Below, piece after piece: positions 33,992 to 44,913 of a stretch of 64,000 nt of DNA. The notes beneath the pieces were generated by a model, which was not told where the DNA came from, ran no database searches, and saw only the letters and a program-made list of their open reading frames with translations. The translations under genes were made by a program, and so were the position numbers. The DNA is taken from NCBI GenBank assembly GCA_030770425.1, contig JASJFT010000060.1, positions 62,001 through 126,000 of the forward strand. Direction: 5' to 3'. The DNA comes from Darksidea phi (taxonomy: Eukaryota; Ascomycota; Dothideomycetes; Pleosporales; Lentitheciaceae). Within the stretch, counting starts at the first letter, position 1. Each line of letters starts with the position of its first letter.

Positions 33992-35559
33992 TTTGAGGGA
34001 GTTCCGGGATCGCAGAAAGACTGAGTGTTGCGTGCCTTATCGGATCATGTTGCGCAGAGAGAGCGCGGGCGAAGAGGTAAATTTGTTGTATTGGGCAGCT
34101 GGCTTTCAGCGCCGTTTCCAACATCGATGTTCGGTGGGCGTTCCGCGACTGCCAAGACTTCAATACGCTAGTCTAAGAAGAGACTAGTCTTGGAACTATG
34201 TCAACCGCTCAGATGTGCCAGTGCTGGGTTTTCAGATATATACAGGTTATACAACCCCCCTACAATAGCATAGTTGCGCGATGCAGCTTTTCCTCAGGGA
34301 AAAAAGTGGAAGTAAAGACAGTGACATAGGACACTATCACGTATCGTGCGCTAGCATAATACACGCCAATCAGTGAACACAAGAACTACAAAAGACCTCT
34401 AGCTCGACAGCATTCGCGTACACCTTCAACCACGGTACACAAACTGCCATCCCATAGCAAGACTAGCTGCACTATAGCTATCGAACTTAAAACCCGAATG
34501 TAGGCCTAAAATTGCATCAAAAGAAATATCATATCCACTATCTTCCGGCTCTCTCTTTCATACTCCTCCTCGCATCTTCATGACTATCACAGGTCTTCCA
34601 GTAATTTACACCTCCATCCTCCATCCACCGTACCCTATCCCACTCCAATCCCCATCCACCTCCCTTCCATCACCACTTATACCCATCACACCGCCGAACG
34701 ATCATTCAAGGATAACCCCACAACTAAGACATAGATTTCACCCCCACACTTCCCCCTCTACCAGGTCTCCCTTATCTCAACGCAGGATCCCAGCCATCAC
34801 ACAATAATCAATAACTTAAACAAACCAGAAAATATTCATCGTATTAATCCCGCGTTAGTACTACCGCCACCATCAACTTCTCTTCCTCTACACGAGCCCC
34901 ACCGAATCTCGCTCTGTAGACCGTTGACGGAGGGTGAGAACAACGTCACCGCCAATTCTAACTATGCCATTTGAACGGGTGGTGTTTGAATTGGAGGACG
35001 AACCACGTCGGATAGTCATCGATGGTATTGGTAGTGATTCTGATGGCGCTATTGCTACGGAGTCTCGACGTGCAAAAGGGTATGATGATTCTGAAATGGG
35101 CGATGTTGAATTAATTGCGGGTGTTATGCAAGGGGCGAGTGGGGTTCTGTGCGTGACGTGGGCATGGAGAAGACAGGAAATTAATTTCGGATTCGGATGA
35201 AGATATGGTGGAGACGAAGAATCGCGTAGACGACGAGGGTTGACGTTAGCTCCGATATGAAAGTAGGTAATCTGCTAGGGATCAGTGTTGATTAAAACAT
35301 ATACCTTTTTGGCAAAATGTACGGAAATCGTCTTCAAACCTGACTGCACTGGGCGCAGCCAGTAGTTATTAATTCACTTCCATTTCTTGGGTATTCGAGG
35401 AATAAAAAGGCGATTATACTATGGAAATGGAATCATACCCATCATACCATCCTTTTTCATACAATCGTCAAAGAGCGTCTTTCAATCTCTAATGTCACAG
35501 TCAAAACAAACGCTAAATATGCAAGCAACAACGCTATGCATCACTCCAACCTCGAGTTC
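33992..35559. other. Intergenic region with pyrimidine-rich blocks
   Basis: First 200 bases are the AP-1 mu promoter. A C/T-rich block at 34540-34800 resembles fungal promoter pyrimidine tracts. An 88-codon plus frame at 34934-35200 has no known motif. Confidence 0.45.
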
Positions 35560-36264
35560 CTACAACCCTACCGCCAACCCCAAAAGCGCCGCACCAACAG
35601 CAACTCCCGCCCCAGCAGTCCTCATCGGCGCCGCCGCCGCCGTACTCTCACTCCCACTCGCACCCGCAGCATCGCCCTCGGCCTGTGCAACCTGAACGCC
35701 ATACTGCGTCGCCGTAGTCACACTGCCACTAACCGTCGTCGTAAGCACACTAGTCCCCGTCGTACTGGCCGTGCATCCCGCCCAGCTCGTCCATGGCGCC
35801 GCCGTACTCCACGGTCCCTCCGTCCAACCGGGCCAGTCGCTCCCGGGACATCCAGAGCTTGCCCACCAGCGAGTCCAGGGACCGTTGCGCCACTCGCTGT
35901 TGGTGCTCCAGTAGCTGCCTGGGCCCCAGCTGCCGGTGCCCCAGGGCCCTACGCCGTCAGGGCCGCCGAAGCGATGGCCTCCGGGGCCTTTGCCTCCGGG
36001 GCCTTTGCCTCCAGGGCCGGGACCGTAGCCTGGGCCCCATGGGCCGGATCCGGGGCCGTAGCTACCGGTTGGGAAGGGTGGTGCGGTTACTGTCGATGGG
36101 ATGCGGCCTTCCGAGACGAGTGAGTCGTGGATCGAGGACCATTGTGCAGGGTCGGAGGAGAAAGGGCGCGGGACGAAGGGTGCGCCTGTAGTTGGTGATG
36201 GGCTTTGGTTTTGCGCGAGCGATGTTGTTGCCAGTGCAACGAGGCCGAAGAGTGTGTATCTCAT
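35560..36264 (-). CDS. Secreted Gly/Pro/Trp-rich protein, probable GPI anchor
   Basis: Start chosen at ATG 36264 (MRYTLFGLVALATTSLAQNQ), which gives a clean signal peptide; an upstream in-frame ATG would hide it. About 234 residues. The middle is built from short Gly/Pro/Trp units (GPWGPGYGPGPGGKGPGG; GSWGPGSYWS). A Thr/Ser-rich stretch (TTTVSGSVTTATQYG) leads to a C-terminal hydrophobic tail (AGVAVGAALLGLAVGL) after small residues, as in GPI-anchored cell wall proteins. No catalytic domain is recognised. Likely placed at the cell surface or wall. The Gly-rich part is repetitive and may vary in length between strains. Confidence 0.75.
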   Translation of the reverse strand: MRYTLFGLVALATTSLAQNQSPSPTTGAPFVPRPFSSDPAQWSSIHDSLVSEGRIPSTVTAPPFPTGSYGPGSGPWGPGYGPGPGGKGPGGKGPGGHRFGGPDGVGPWGTGSWGPGSYWSTNSEWRNGPWTRWWASSGCPGSDWPGWTEGPWSTAAPWTSWAGCTASTTGTSVLTTTVSGSVTTATQYGVQVAQAEGDAAGASGSESTAAAAPMRTAGAGVAVGAALLGLAVGL

Positions 36265-37429
36265 ATTGGCGGTGTGTAGTGTGCCGTTGAGTTTCAGCGG
36301 CAATAGTTGGAGGGTGTGACGGGTATGATATGACCCTTTTTGAGTAAGGTAATTCGAGATGCGGAAATATCACGTCGGAAAACAGTCTAGCACATAACAA
36401 TCCACTCGAGATAGAACCAAAACGACAACAATCCTCGCAAGATATAAACCCACCCCTGCACACGCGGCCTCTTCCCTCATTGGCCTATTAAAAGAATTCC
36501 GTCCTCCGTCATAACAGGCCAGCCGGAGGGGTTCCGGACTCAAGAAAAGGCGGCGATGGGCAAGAGCACCACTCCGCGAGCTCCAGCAGAGACAGCTTAC
36601 GCGTCAAAAGACGCCCTAAACATCCGGTAAGGGAGTAGGCCACCGCCTTAATAAGCATGAGCAGTCGTGCGACTGGGGAAAAAGGTAGATATGAGCTGTC
36701 TGAACGTGGACCGGTACCACGGAGGTTTCCGCGACGTGGCGTGCGTTATGGGCTAAGAAGTCGATGTTACTAGTCCGTTTTGGACGGTTTCTGTGCGCGT
36801 TTGACCGCTTGTGTACGATCCGCATGGCGGGCGTTGGAAACATGGCGTCGGAGAATAGGGTGGGGAGAAAGTGCGGAGGGACGTCGGCATTTAATTCGGT
36901 ATAGAAGCTTGCGTCATTTCTTCTTGGCTGATGATCATACAGTGCAGCAAACACGGTATCTTAATGGACATAATGGATCACATCAAGCGTCTTCACAGTA
37001 CAAATGGACAAATGTATCCGCGTTCGTCGAGGGAGAGATGTGGTCGGCATAGTCGGGGCAATTCAATCGAGTTCGGCATCTTCAAGCTGAAAACACCGAC
37101 CAACTGATCGCTTGTCGATCACATTGGCACGTAGATCAACCACGTCCCGATGCAGACTTCACCTTAACAACAAATCCGTATGCAGGTGCAAAGCCGACTA
37201 CGCGTACTGCATTGCCCTGCAGATGTCATGTGGCCAAGTGCGTACGCGCGTTTCAGAATCTGCAGTGCCCCTCACGCGCTCAAACAGAAGAAGAGTTTAG
37301 CGGGCTGAGAAAGGATTTTAGTCTTGCAGATATAGCATTCTCTCAATGAGCTGATAAGAGGTGTGTTTATAGTGTTGTCTGCTACGAAGCTGTAGCTTTT
37401 CACGCGCCTTGGGATGCGGGACGGCCCTA
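36265..37429. other. Intergenic region
   Basis: Promoter of the secreted protein gene followed by a spacer; no gene recognised. Confidence 0.4.
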
Positions 37430-38012
37430 TGTCACGGGCACAGCGTCAGGGGAGATGTAGCCGGCGGAGAATATGACCCAAGTATCTATTGAATGAGTAG
37501 CAGCCATCGCGTCGTAAAACTGGCGGGATAACTCAAACAGGTGACACAAAAAGGTATTTCGTTCCGAATACCTTGAAATGCAAGGTGGTTGAATGTTTGG
37601 ATTTGCACAGTGGGAGTGTCTTTTGTAAGGGTTACGTTACGGTATACTAAGGGCAACGGCCCGAACCTTAAAAAAGAGGGCGTACCACATACCGTGGGTG
37701 ACGCCTAGAGCCTTAGAGAGGACATGGCGCGTACTATAGCGTAACGGCCAGAGCCTTAGAGAGGGCGTGGCGTACACTATAATATTGAGCGGTAGCGACG
37801 GTAGTCTACCAGACTGGAGTGTAGGAAACGTGACTGGCTGCCTACTCAACGTCTTATAAAAATTCATCAGTCTATCCTCCATCTCTACTCTCTGTCCTCT
37901 ATTCTCTCCAGTCGCATCAATCTATCCACCTATCTGCGCAGCTACTTACCTCTTCTACCTGCGACAACACGCATCTCCATCTCTTGACCCCACAGAGCGC
38001 CCGCGGGACAGA
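37430..38012. mobile_element. Second, inverted copy of the TIR element (partial)
   Basis: Read on the minus strand this stretch follows 29264-29700: shared words include GAATGAGTAGCAGC, CAAACAGGTGACA, GGGCAACGGCCCGA, GTAGTCTACCAGACT and GCTGCCTACTCAACGTC. The copy carries two extra, diverged duplications of an AGAGCCTTAGAGAGG unit. An internal terminus-like sequence, GTTTGGATTTGCACAGTGGG, lies at 37595, followed by TGTCTTTTGTAAGG, suggesting that a second copy was inserted within the first. Outer ends are unclear. Confidence 0.7.
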
Positions 38013-38120
38013 AGTATCTACAGTGTATATATGTCCTATCCACTGCTCAACCTCTTTTATCGTGCCGTCTCACCGAACCCTTACGCATTTCTCAATATCA
38101 TCCCATCTCCTCAACCTCCC

Positions 38121-40024
38121 CTACAGAATCTTCTCCAACCTCCCCTTCCAACCCCCTTTCCCCACAACCCTCCCTTCTTCCTCCCCACTTCCCCCACCCA
38201 AACTAACCCCCTCATCCACATATACATGCCCATCATAAACCTCATCGGGCAACACCGCTCTCTCGATAAACGCGTCGTGTGGCGGGAACACGGTACTCAA
38301 GGCCACATAGACCAAACTCGTGGCCGTGAACCCGAGCAACCAGCCAAAAGAATACGGTCTCGCGCCAACGCCGACCTCGATGCTTGGATTAATGCTGTTG
38401 ATGAAACCGGGTAGGTTGGGTGCGACGCCGACGATGAAGGCGGTGACGGCCCGCCAGTTCACGCCGCCCGTGTAGCGGTAGATGCCGTGGGTTTGGTACA
38501 GCGCGAGCGTGTTGTATTTGCGCTTATGGATCCACCAGAAATCGAAGACCATTATGGCAGCGATGGGGCCGAGGAAGACGGCGTAGGCGGCCATGAAGTT
38601 TAGAAAGGAGCCTGCGCTCTTGAGGATCTTCCAGGGGACGAGGGCCCATGCGAGGACAGCGCAGAGGAGTTGGCCGCGGCGGATGTTGACGTATTGTGGG
38701 AAGAGCGCCGTTAGATCATTGGCGGCGGAGAGCGAGTTGGCGGAGATGTTGACGCCTAGCGCGGCGAGTGCGAAGCTGAAGGCTGCGAAGAAGCGGCATG
38801 CGCGGGAGCTCCAGTTGGCGATGAGCGCCATGGGATCCCATTGCAGCATCCCGTAGCGGACGGCGCCCGCTGAGGAGGCGGCGATGCCGATGAAGGAGAT
38901 GAAGGTGAAGACGATGGGGAGGAAGGGGACGTAGATGAGTTGCCATTTGACGGAGACGCGAGAGTAGCGAGAGAAATCGGCCTGTTCACACATATCAGCA
39001 AACCATGCCTTCTGTCTTCTCCCCTTTCCATCAACAGACGGAATAGTACTTACCTGATTGACAGAAAGCGTGGCATAATTCCCAGTCACACTCGTTAGAC
39101 TACTCAAAAAAGCCCAACTATACGCACTACCTTCAAGCGTTGCCTTCTGATCAAATATCTCGCCTCCATCCGTCGCCACAAACGCCCAAATCAGAATCGC
39201 AATCCAGGCAATCGGCACAATGACACTCTTGACCATAAACAACCACCGCAGATTATTCGGATGCATGTACAAAAACGGTAGCTGGACGAGCCAGAACAGG
39301 ACAAAGGAGATCATTGTGTTGGTCTCGATGCCTTGTGATTCCGGGATGTGGTTTTTGAGAGTGAGAAATGAGGGCCAGATGGCGCCGAGCATAACACGCA
39401 CAGTGTTGGCGCCGTTCATGGTCTGGATGGCGAACCAGAAGATGGCGAGGATGGCGCGGGATATGATGGCGATGTAGGAGCCCCAGAAGCCCCACGAGGC
39501 GCGGGCGAGGACGGGGAAGGGCGCGTGGTCTATTCTCTACGCATTAGTATGTCGTCCAAATTCTCATCCCCATTCACTAGGTTGGAATACTTACGGATCA
39601 CCCCGGTAGCGCCGTTAAGCGCAATAACGAAACTGATCAAAAAGAAAGCAAGCGCAACGATCCCTAGGGACTCGCGCCACGTGAGTCCAATGGCGATGAT
39701 GCCGGCTCCGAATTGCCATGTCGCTGCACTTTCTAGTTATCAGCATCCTTCAAACCAAGCTACTCGACCAGCTGAAGCTCTTGCTGGGTTATACGTACTT
39801 GAACGCGTCAGAAATCCAGTATGCAATGAAGCTCGTCACACCCCATTTGCGCGCCTCTCTAGGTACAGGGTCGAGATCTTTGTTGGTCCTACTTTATATC
39901 AGCGTCCGATGTAGCAACTCTCATCCACGAGTCATTCGATGGCCACTCACCATCGCTCATTCCCCTCCGCAAATGCGGACTTCGGCTGGTCGACCTTAAG
40001 ATGCGGACGCTCAAATACCGGCAT
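38121..40024 (-). CDS. NCS1-family nucleobase/nucleoside permease (Fur type)
   Basis: Five exons: 40024-39951, 39888-39799, 39728-39602, 39536-39054 and 38981-38121; 544 residues. The protein begins MPVFERPHLKVDQ, and spliced text gives RWTNKDLDPVPREARKWG, then FNAATWQFGAGIIAIGLTW, the first membrane helix region of the family. The third intron uses donor GTGATC so that the product reads GATGRIDHAPFPVLARASWG, matching the conserved G-x2-G-x3-H-x2-FPV spacing. About twelve helices follow (IAIISRAILAIFWFAIQTM; WLFMVKSVIVPIAWIAILIW; FDFWWIHKRKYN). Fur-type NCS1 proteins import uracil, uridine, allantoin or related compounds with protons at the plasma membrane. The C-terminal tail is Gly/Glu-rich. 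The TIR element ends about 110 bp beyond its stop. Exon 3 boundaries are least certain. Confidence 0.88.
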
Positions 40025-40650
40025 TGTCGCTCACACAGAACCCTAAACGTTGCTAACTAGGGTAGAGACGCAGGTGGAGCAGCCTCTAGATTCTTTATCA
40101 ACAAAGCGGCTCCCGCCACGCCTTTATTTCCTTCAAGATACTCAAAGGAAGATAATGGCAGCTTATTTCAACGGCATGCGATACCCGCAGGCGGGGGCAG
40201 TTCCCTGCACGATAAGATAAGCGTCACTGAACAAGGGTTCGCTGTACGCACGAAACCCCCGAACGTGCATGTGTATGTAGGTTTTTGCGGTAGCGAGTTG
40301 AAACATATGGTGCGCGCATTGCACCACTCACAGGCCGGGCGCATGGATTCCATCTGGCTTTGAGTATACTCGTACATTATCTAGCAGCTATGGCCAAAGT
40401 GATATTCATTCACTGTCAACCTCACGCGACGAGATAAGTATCCCGGTAGCGATCAGCATGCCGTCAACGCGCTAAAAGATGAACTTGCCCCAGTGGATCT
40501 GGACAGCCCGCGCAAGACGAGCGAGCCCGCACGTTCGCGCCGGCTATTCCATAGAAAGATCTAAGCGCTTAAAAACCTACATATCTCCGTGTCTGAGGCA
40601 GAGATCCGTAAATATGCTGTCAGGAACATAGGACAACTCAGTTACACATA
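40025..40650. other. Intergenic region
   Basis: Promoter of the NCS1 permease and 3' flank of the AMP-binding-like gene. No gene seen. Confidence 0.4.
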
Positions 40651-42633
40651 TTATGGAGCTTTCGTATCAACCGCGCATCCGAAGAACAATACCATGTCGC
40701 GTGTGAGTACTTGAGAACATGGTAGTAGATAATATTGGGTTGGTATCATTCGTATGACTGCTAGAACCAAATATTGTCTTGGCGACCTTAGATGTAAGCT
40801 AAAGTATGGTCTTCTCGGAACGTTCCTGTATCTCGTTAATTGGGCTTTGTATTCCAATCCATCGTGTAACATACCATTCACGCCCAGCGCTGTTTCACCA
40901 CCAGCGACCGAAGCTCCAGTGACAACCACTTGTCCGGCGTTCTGCTCGTCGGTCGTCTTGTAAGGACCGTTGTCCTTGAGCTTGACCTCCAAACAGCTCA
41001 GCGGAACGCCAAAGTGGCTATGCTTGTTCGATGGCGTCGCCTCCCGACGATAGTCGTAGATGTTGGTCTGCGCGACTGCTCCTGCTACCTTCGCCGCTGT
41101 TAGAGCGTAGACCACGCGGGCTTTGGTATATATGCGCAGGTCGGAAAGGTCTTCGGAAGTCAATGGCGGAGTGTTCAGGCCAGCTCGCTCGGATACAAAC
41201 AGGAGACGCAGTTTTCCTGGCGTCGTTCCAATAGTGGCTCTCGTTGGTGCATTGATGCGAGTTAGTAGAGTATCGGTGGGTAGACGTCCAGCAGTCAACA
41301 TCCGAGTCTCAAGGTTGTGTGCAAACTTTGAGAGAGTACTCGTGATGGATGTGGTGGTCGTACTGTGGAGCTTAGCAGCAGTCTCAGCCGAAACGACTAT
41401 AATAGTAGGAGCGATTAGTCGAGTGGCGAGAGTCAAGTCTACACCGGGACCGGCTACAGAGTTGATAATGACGGTGGCATGTAAAAACAGCGCAGCTAAT
41501 GTGAGGCTGAGACAGTAAGAGTTGGTGAAGGTGTCCGCTGGAAGGAAGGAATCGGAGGCGTTGAAGCGGTGCGGGCCTGGAAGAGCCGTTGTAAGCGAGC
41601 CAACGGCGGCGGCAAGATTCTGCTATCGTCAGTCTTGAAGTGAGATGGGCATTCTTACACTCACCTGCTGGGTGAACTCCACATCCTCGGCAGGCTTGCC
41701 GACACTCTCCTGCCACAAGAACACCACGCCTGGGGCTTTGTCCGAATCTGAGGGCAGACTTGCAGCGCTATTCTTCTGATCCTGAACAAGCTGGTGCCAT
41801 ACTGACACATCAATCTTCCCCCCAATGCCCTCTGGCACCTCGTTCCAGTCCATGTGCCGGCTCGTCTTCTCTACAGTCCAGATGACCTGTCGGAGGCCTG
41901 AGACGCTCTGGCCGACATGGGCAAGTGAGAGAGAGCCAGCTTCGGCAATCAAGGAGTCGACTTTGGTTTGGATGAGGAGATCGACGAGGGTGTGCTGGGG
42001 TTGATTGTACGGGATGAGGACAGGGGTGAAGCCGTAGAAAGCGCCGGCGAACAGTGCAGCAAGGAACTCGACGCTGTTGGGGAGGTAGATGGCCACCCTC
42101 TTTGCGCCATGATCCTTCAGGTGTTTGCCCACAATGCTGATCTCTTTCGTAATATCCGCAATGCTATGATCCGTGAGCTCTTCCTTCCCAAACACGGTCA
42201 AGATTTTTGCTGTGCCGCTTGAGCTTGCGTTCTTCTCGAGCGGGATTTCGCCCGTGACGCGGCGCCAGATATCTCGAAGGTCGCCGTCCTTGCCAGCTGA
42301 GTACATGGGGGTGCCTGGAGGTTTCACCATGAGGCCAGTCCGGAGGGGATCTGTAGAATGTTAGTTGCGGGGCAGTCATTAAGCGTCAAGCAGGTGCGTA
42401 CAGCCATGCGGTGTCTCGGGGGACCTGAAAGCAGGAGATTCGCCAGGCTGCCTGATATATGCAGCTTGTGCCTGTCTTGCAAGCAGAAGAGGGTGTGTGT
42501 CCGCATCCTGGGTGTCGTAGATGACGAAGCCAATGAATCCTAGAATACCGACGAGGAGCAGACTGCTGTAGATGTTCCAGCCAGCCAGAAGGTCGGCTAT
42601 GGCGCCGTCGAGCTGCTCGATGAGTCCCACCAT
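40651..42633 (-). CDS. AMP-binding-like protein with N-terminal membrane helix and degenerate A3 motif
   Basis: Four exons proposed: 42633-42402, 42350-41665, 41619-40875 and 40709-40651, giving 573 residues. ATG 42633 (MVGLIEQLDGAIADLLAGW) is followed by a membrane helix (LLLVGILGFIGFVIY). The ANL-type adenylation N-domain is recognisable: LKDHGAKRVAIYLPNSVEFL, then GAFYGFTPVLIPYN. The phosphate-binding A3 loop, normally S-G-T/S-T-G-x-P-K-G, reads FLWQESVGKPAEDVEFTQQN, and no YGxTE motif is seen (KARVVYALTAAKVAG). Adenylate formation is therefore doubtful; it may be a scaffold or sensor related to DIP2-like or fatty-acyl ligase-like proteins. The last intron (165 bp, 40874-40710) is a multiple of three and lacks stops, so it may be retained. 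Divergent from Pom34 with 339 bp between ATGs. Confidence 0.75.
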
Positions 42634-42972
42634 GGCTGCAGGTGCACGAAAGCAAGTAGCACAGATCTGGGAGGGGAAAATTGTATGTAAAGCAAGCTGA
42701 CGGATGAGCCGCGGTGGGGTGAATGGCGCCCGTCCGTGCATTGCACTAGCGCCCCAGACGAACATTGAAAACAAACCGTTGCGCTGCTCCTCCACGGTGC
42801 CTCCACACCACAAAGTCGCCATGTCTTTATAACAATTTTCTCTTAGCTTCTACTAACCACTAACCGCACAGGAACAGCAGACGCAACCCACGAGGGCGAC
42901 TCTTCCGGAATCGAGCTTCGAAAGTTCGCAGCAGTGTAAACAACAGCTCAAACAATCAAAACAGCCTCCACA
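42634..42972. promoter_or_regulatory. Shared divergent promoter (AMP-binding-like / Pom34)
   Basis: Only 339 bp separate two start codons that point away from each other, so control elements must be shared or interleaved. No clear TATA box. Confidence 0.5.
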
Positions 42973-43902
42973 ATGAGCCAGGTCGCAAGGGCAACCTCCT
43001 CGGCAGCTCCTCTCACCCCGTTGAGCCGGGCATCTGCTCCTTCGACACCTTCTGGCCAGAAGACACAGCAGGCCACGCCCTCGGGCACGTGGAAGCATCC
43101 CAAGTTCGACGAGATAACCCGCCGCCAATATGCTACCAATTTTGACGAGCGCAATGTAAAGATCATCCTCGCCAATGGCGCCCTTCTAGTCTTCTTAGTC
43201 GTCGCGCCTACGGTTGCATCGCAAGTAGCTGTACTGCGTACTCTGATAGCGTATGCGGTGATCCTCCTTCAGTGGCTCGGTGACAACGCTGACCTGCTCT
43301 ATAGCAAGCCATTGGGCGCTCTAATGCATACGGTTCCGTACAGTGAGTGGATCGTCTTCACAATCCGCCTCATCCTTCTCGGAAACATCGCCGTCCAGCT
43401 GCTCCCCCTAGTCCGCCGCTACTACCCCGATGACATCGCCGACATTCCCCTCACACCCTCGCAACGGCAGATCATGGGTCTTAAAGCGGGTACCGATACC
43501 CCACAAACACCAGGATCTGCCTACGCTTCACCCAACTACGTCACGCCGCCGCGATACCAGAAGTCGACTCCCCGGGGTAGCTTCAGCAATCAGGGTGACG
43601 GTGCATCGCAGTCGCCCTTGTCTGGCAGCCCGCGGGCTAGCATGGCAAACTCGACATCCAACTCGCCGTTCTCGCCGAATACGGGCAGTCCGCTTTTCCA
43701 GAAGGCTCTGGGAGGTGGATCGGCACAGAAGCGGTTGAGCTACGGAGGTACACCGCTGAGCAACAGCTACTTTGGAGATAGCAGCTCGAGCGCGACTCCG
43801 GGTACGCCTACACCTGGAACAGGAAAGGCGAGCGTGGGGCTGAATAACAAGTGGCTGTACGAGAAGCGGAGGGACAGCCCTCGGAGCAATCTGTTCAATT
43901 GA
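42973..43902 (+). CDS. POM34: Nuclear pore membrane protein Pom34
   Basis: Single exon, 309 residues. After a Ser/Thr/Pro-rich start (APLTPLSRASAPSTPSG) come WKHPKFDEITRRQYATNF and two membrane helices (IILANGALLVFLVVAPTV; IVFTIRLILLGNIAVQLLPL) separated by QWLGDNADLLYSKPLGALM, the layout of the NPCC/Pom34 family. The C-terminal half is low-complexity, rich in Ser, Pro, Thr and Gly with TP sites (GTDTPQTPGSAYASP; SATPGTPTPGTG), consistent with a pore-facing, phosphorylated tail. It should anchor the nuclear pore complex in the envelope together with Pom152 and Ndc1. Length and order match fungal orthologues; no defect seen. Start context CACAATGAGC. Confidence 0.88.
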   Translation: MSQVARATSSAAPLTPLSRASAPSTPSGQKTQQATPSGTWKHPKFDEITRRQYATNFDERNVKIILANGALLVFLVVAPTVASQVAVLRTLIAYAVILLQWLGDNADLLYSKPLGALMHTVPYSEWIVFTIRLILLGNIAVQLLPLVRRYYPDDIADIPLTPSQRQIMGLKAGTDTPQTPGSAYASPNYVTPPRYQKSTPRGSFSNQGDGASQSPLSGSPRASMANSTSNSPFSPNTGSPLFQKALGGGSAQKRLSYGGTPLSNSYFGDSSSSATPGTPTPGTGKASVGLNNKWLYEKRRDSPRSNLFN

Positions 43903-44264
43903 ACAAGTGGAAGCATGATGATGAGTGGAAATGTATCAACAACGAATAATAGAACGTCGCATTATACCCCGATATACTGCGGTGGCGTACAGGTTGGAAG
44001 GAGTTTGTTTTTGTCATCTTTCTGGTTGCACCGCTAACCACTTTACTCGGTAACGGTGCTCTCGGCTTGTAGACCGAAAACATCATGTACATGAACCCCA
44101 ATACAGAGAGTGGAATCCCTTCATTAACATCCCGCCACGCAAAAGCTGTAGCCTGTGATATGTTACAAATCAAAATACTTCTCTCCTTCCCGTAATCGAT
44201 ACATATCTCCCGGTTGGCCTTAAACCAACGCAACACGTCTCCCACAGCCACCCGTGAAATCCCC

Positions 44265-44913
44265 TCATGAAAAGCGATCCCCCTTACGACTCCGATAAAC
44301 GTCACTAGCCTCATACTTGCTCTTCTCCCTCATCTTCTGCGCCTCGTCCTCAGGCGCATGTCTTGTCGGCGCGGGATCCTTGCTCGCCTCATGACTCGGA
44401 TTGCTAGCCTCGTCCTGCTGCGCGCCCCAATCCTTATCCACGCCCACGCCTCCGCCGTCCTTTCCTCTTTTTAGTTTCCCGACTTCGCTGGTGACTGATT
44501 TCGGAGCGGGGGGTTGGGATGTGCGGGATGGCGGTGGGTAAGACGCGGAAGATGAGGAGACGAAGGAGGCTTGTTCGAGTTGGTACTGCGCGAGGCGCTT
44601 TTGGTGGTCTAGTTCTGCTTTGCGCGCGCGGTCGGCGTTGATGGATTTCTTGGCGAAGTAGTAGGCGCCGCCGCCGGCTGCTATGAGTGTTGCCCAGCCG
44701 TAACTGTATGTTTATTAGCTGTCATCTTCGGCTCTACGCCTATATCTATGGTGTAGAAGACGGGTTCTTCTGTAGAGAAACGCCAGCGCATGAAAGCTTA
44801 GGGAGGCTATGGGTTGGGGAAGCTCGGAAGTGACGTACTATACTGATTTTACCTAGAGCTCTTGTTAGCGGGGTTGTTGGTGTCAGGTGGCATATTTAGC
44901 TTACAGTGTTCAT
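44265..44913 (-). CDS. Small DUF4748-like protein with a 14-nt microexon
   Basis: Three exons: 44913-44905 (9 nt), 44852-44839 (14 nt) and 44703-44265; 153 residues. Splicing produces MNTVKSVYYGWATLIAAGGG, a short hydrophobic segment, then AYYFAKKSINADRARKAELD and a Ser/Pro-rich middle. The C-terminus SHEASKDPAPTRHAPEDEAQ followed by KMREKSKYEASDVYRSRKGD and RFS is the conserved signature of this fungal family. Introns have good branch sites (GCTAAC, GCTAAT). I recall the family as short, probably mitochondrial, single-helix proteins of unknown function. The tiny first two exons mean that automatic annotation may start the gene wrongly. Confidence 0.8.

Noticed and set aside
35536..36191. Arg/Pro-rich plus-strand frames
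   Set aside because: Shadows of the minus-strand Gly/Pro/Trp-rich secreted protein, which has a signal peptide and a GPI-type tail.
38983..39034. Extra in-frame text after TLSVNQ in the permease
   Set aside because: It lies in a 73 bp GT-AG intron (39053-38982), and family spacing between helices requires its removal.
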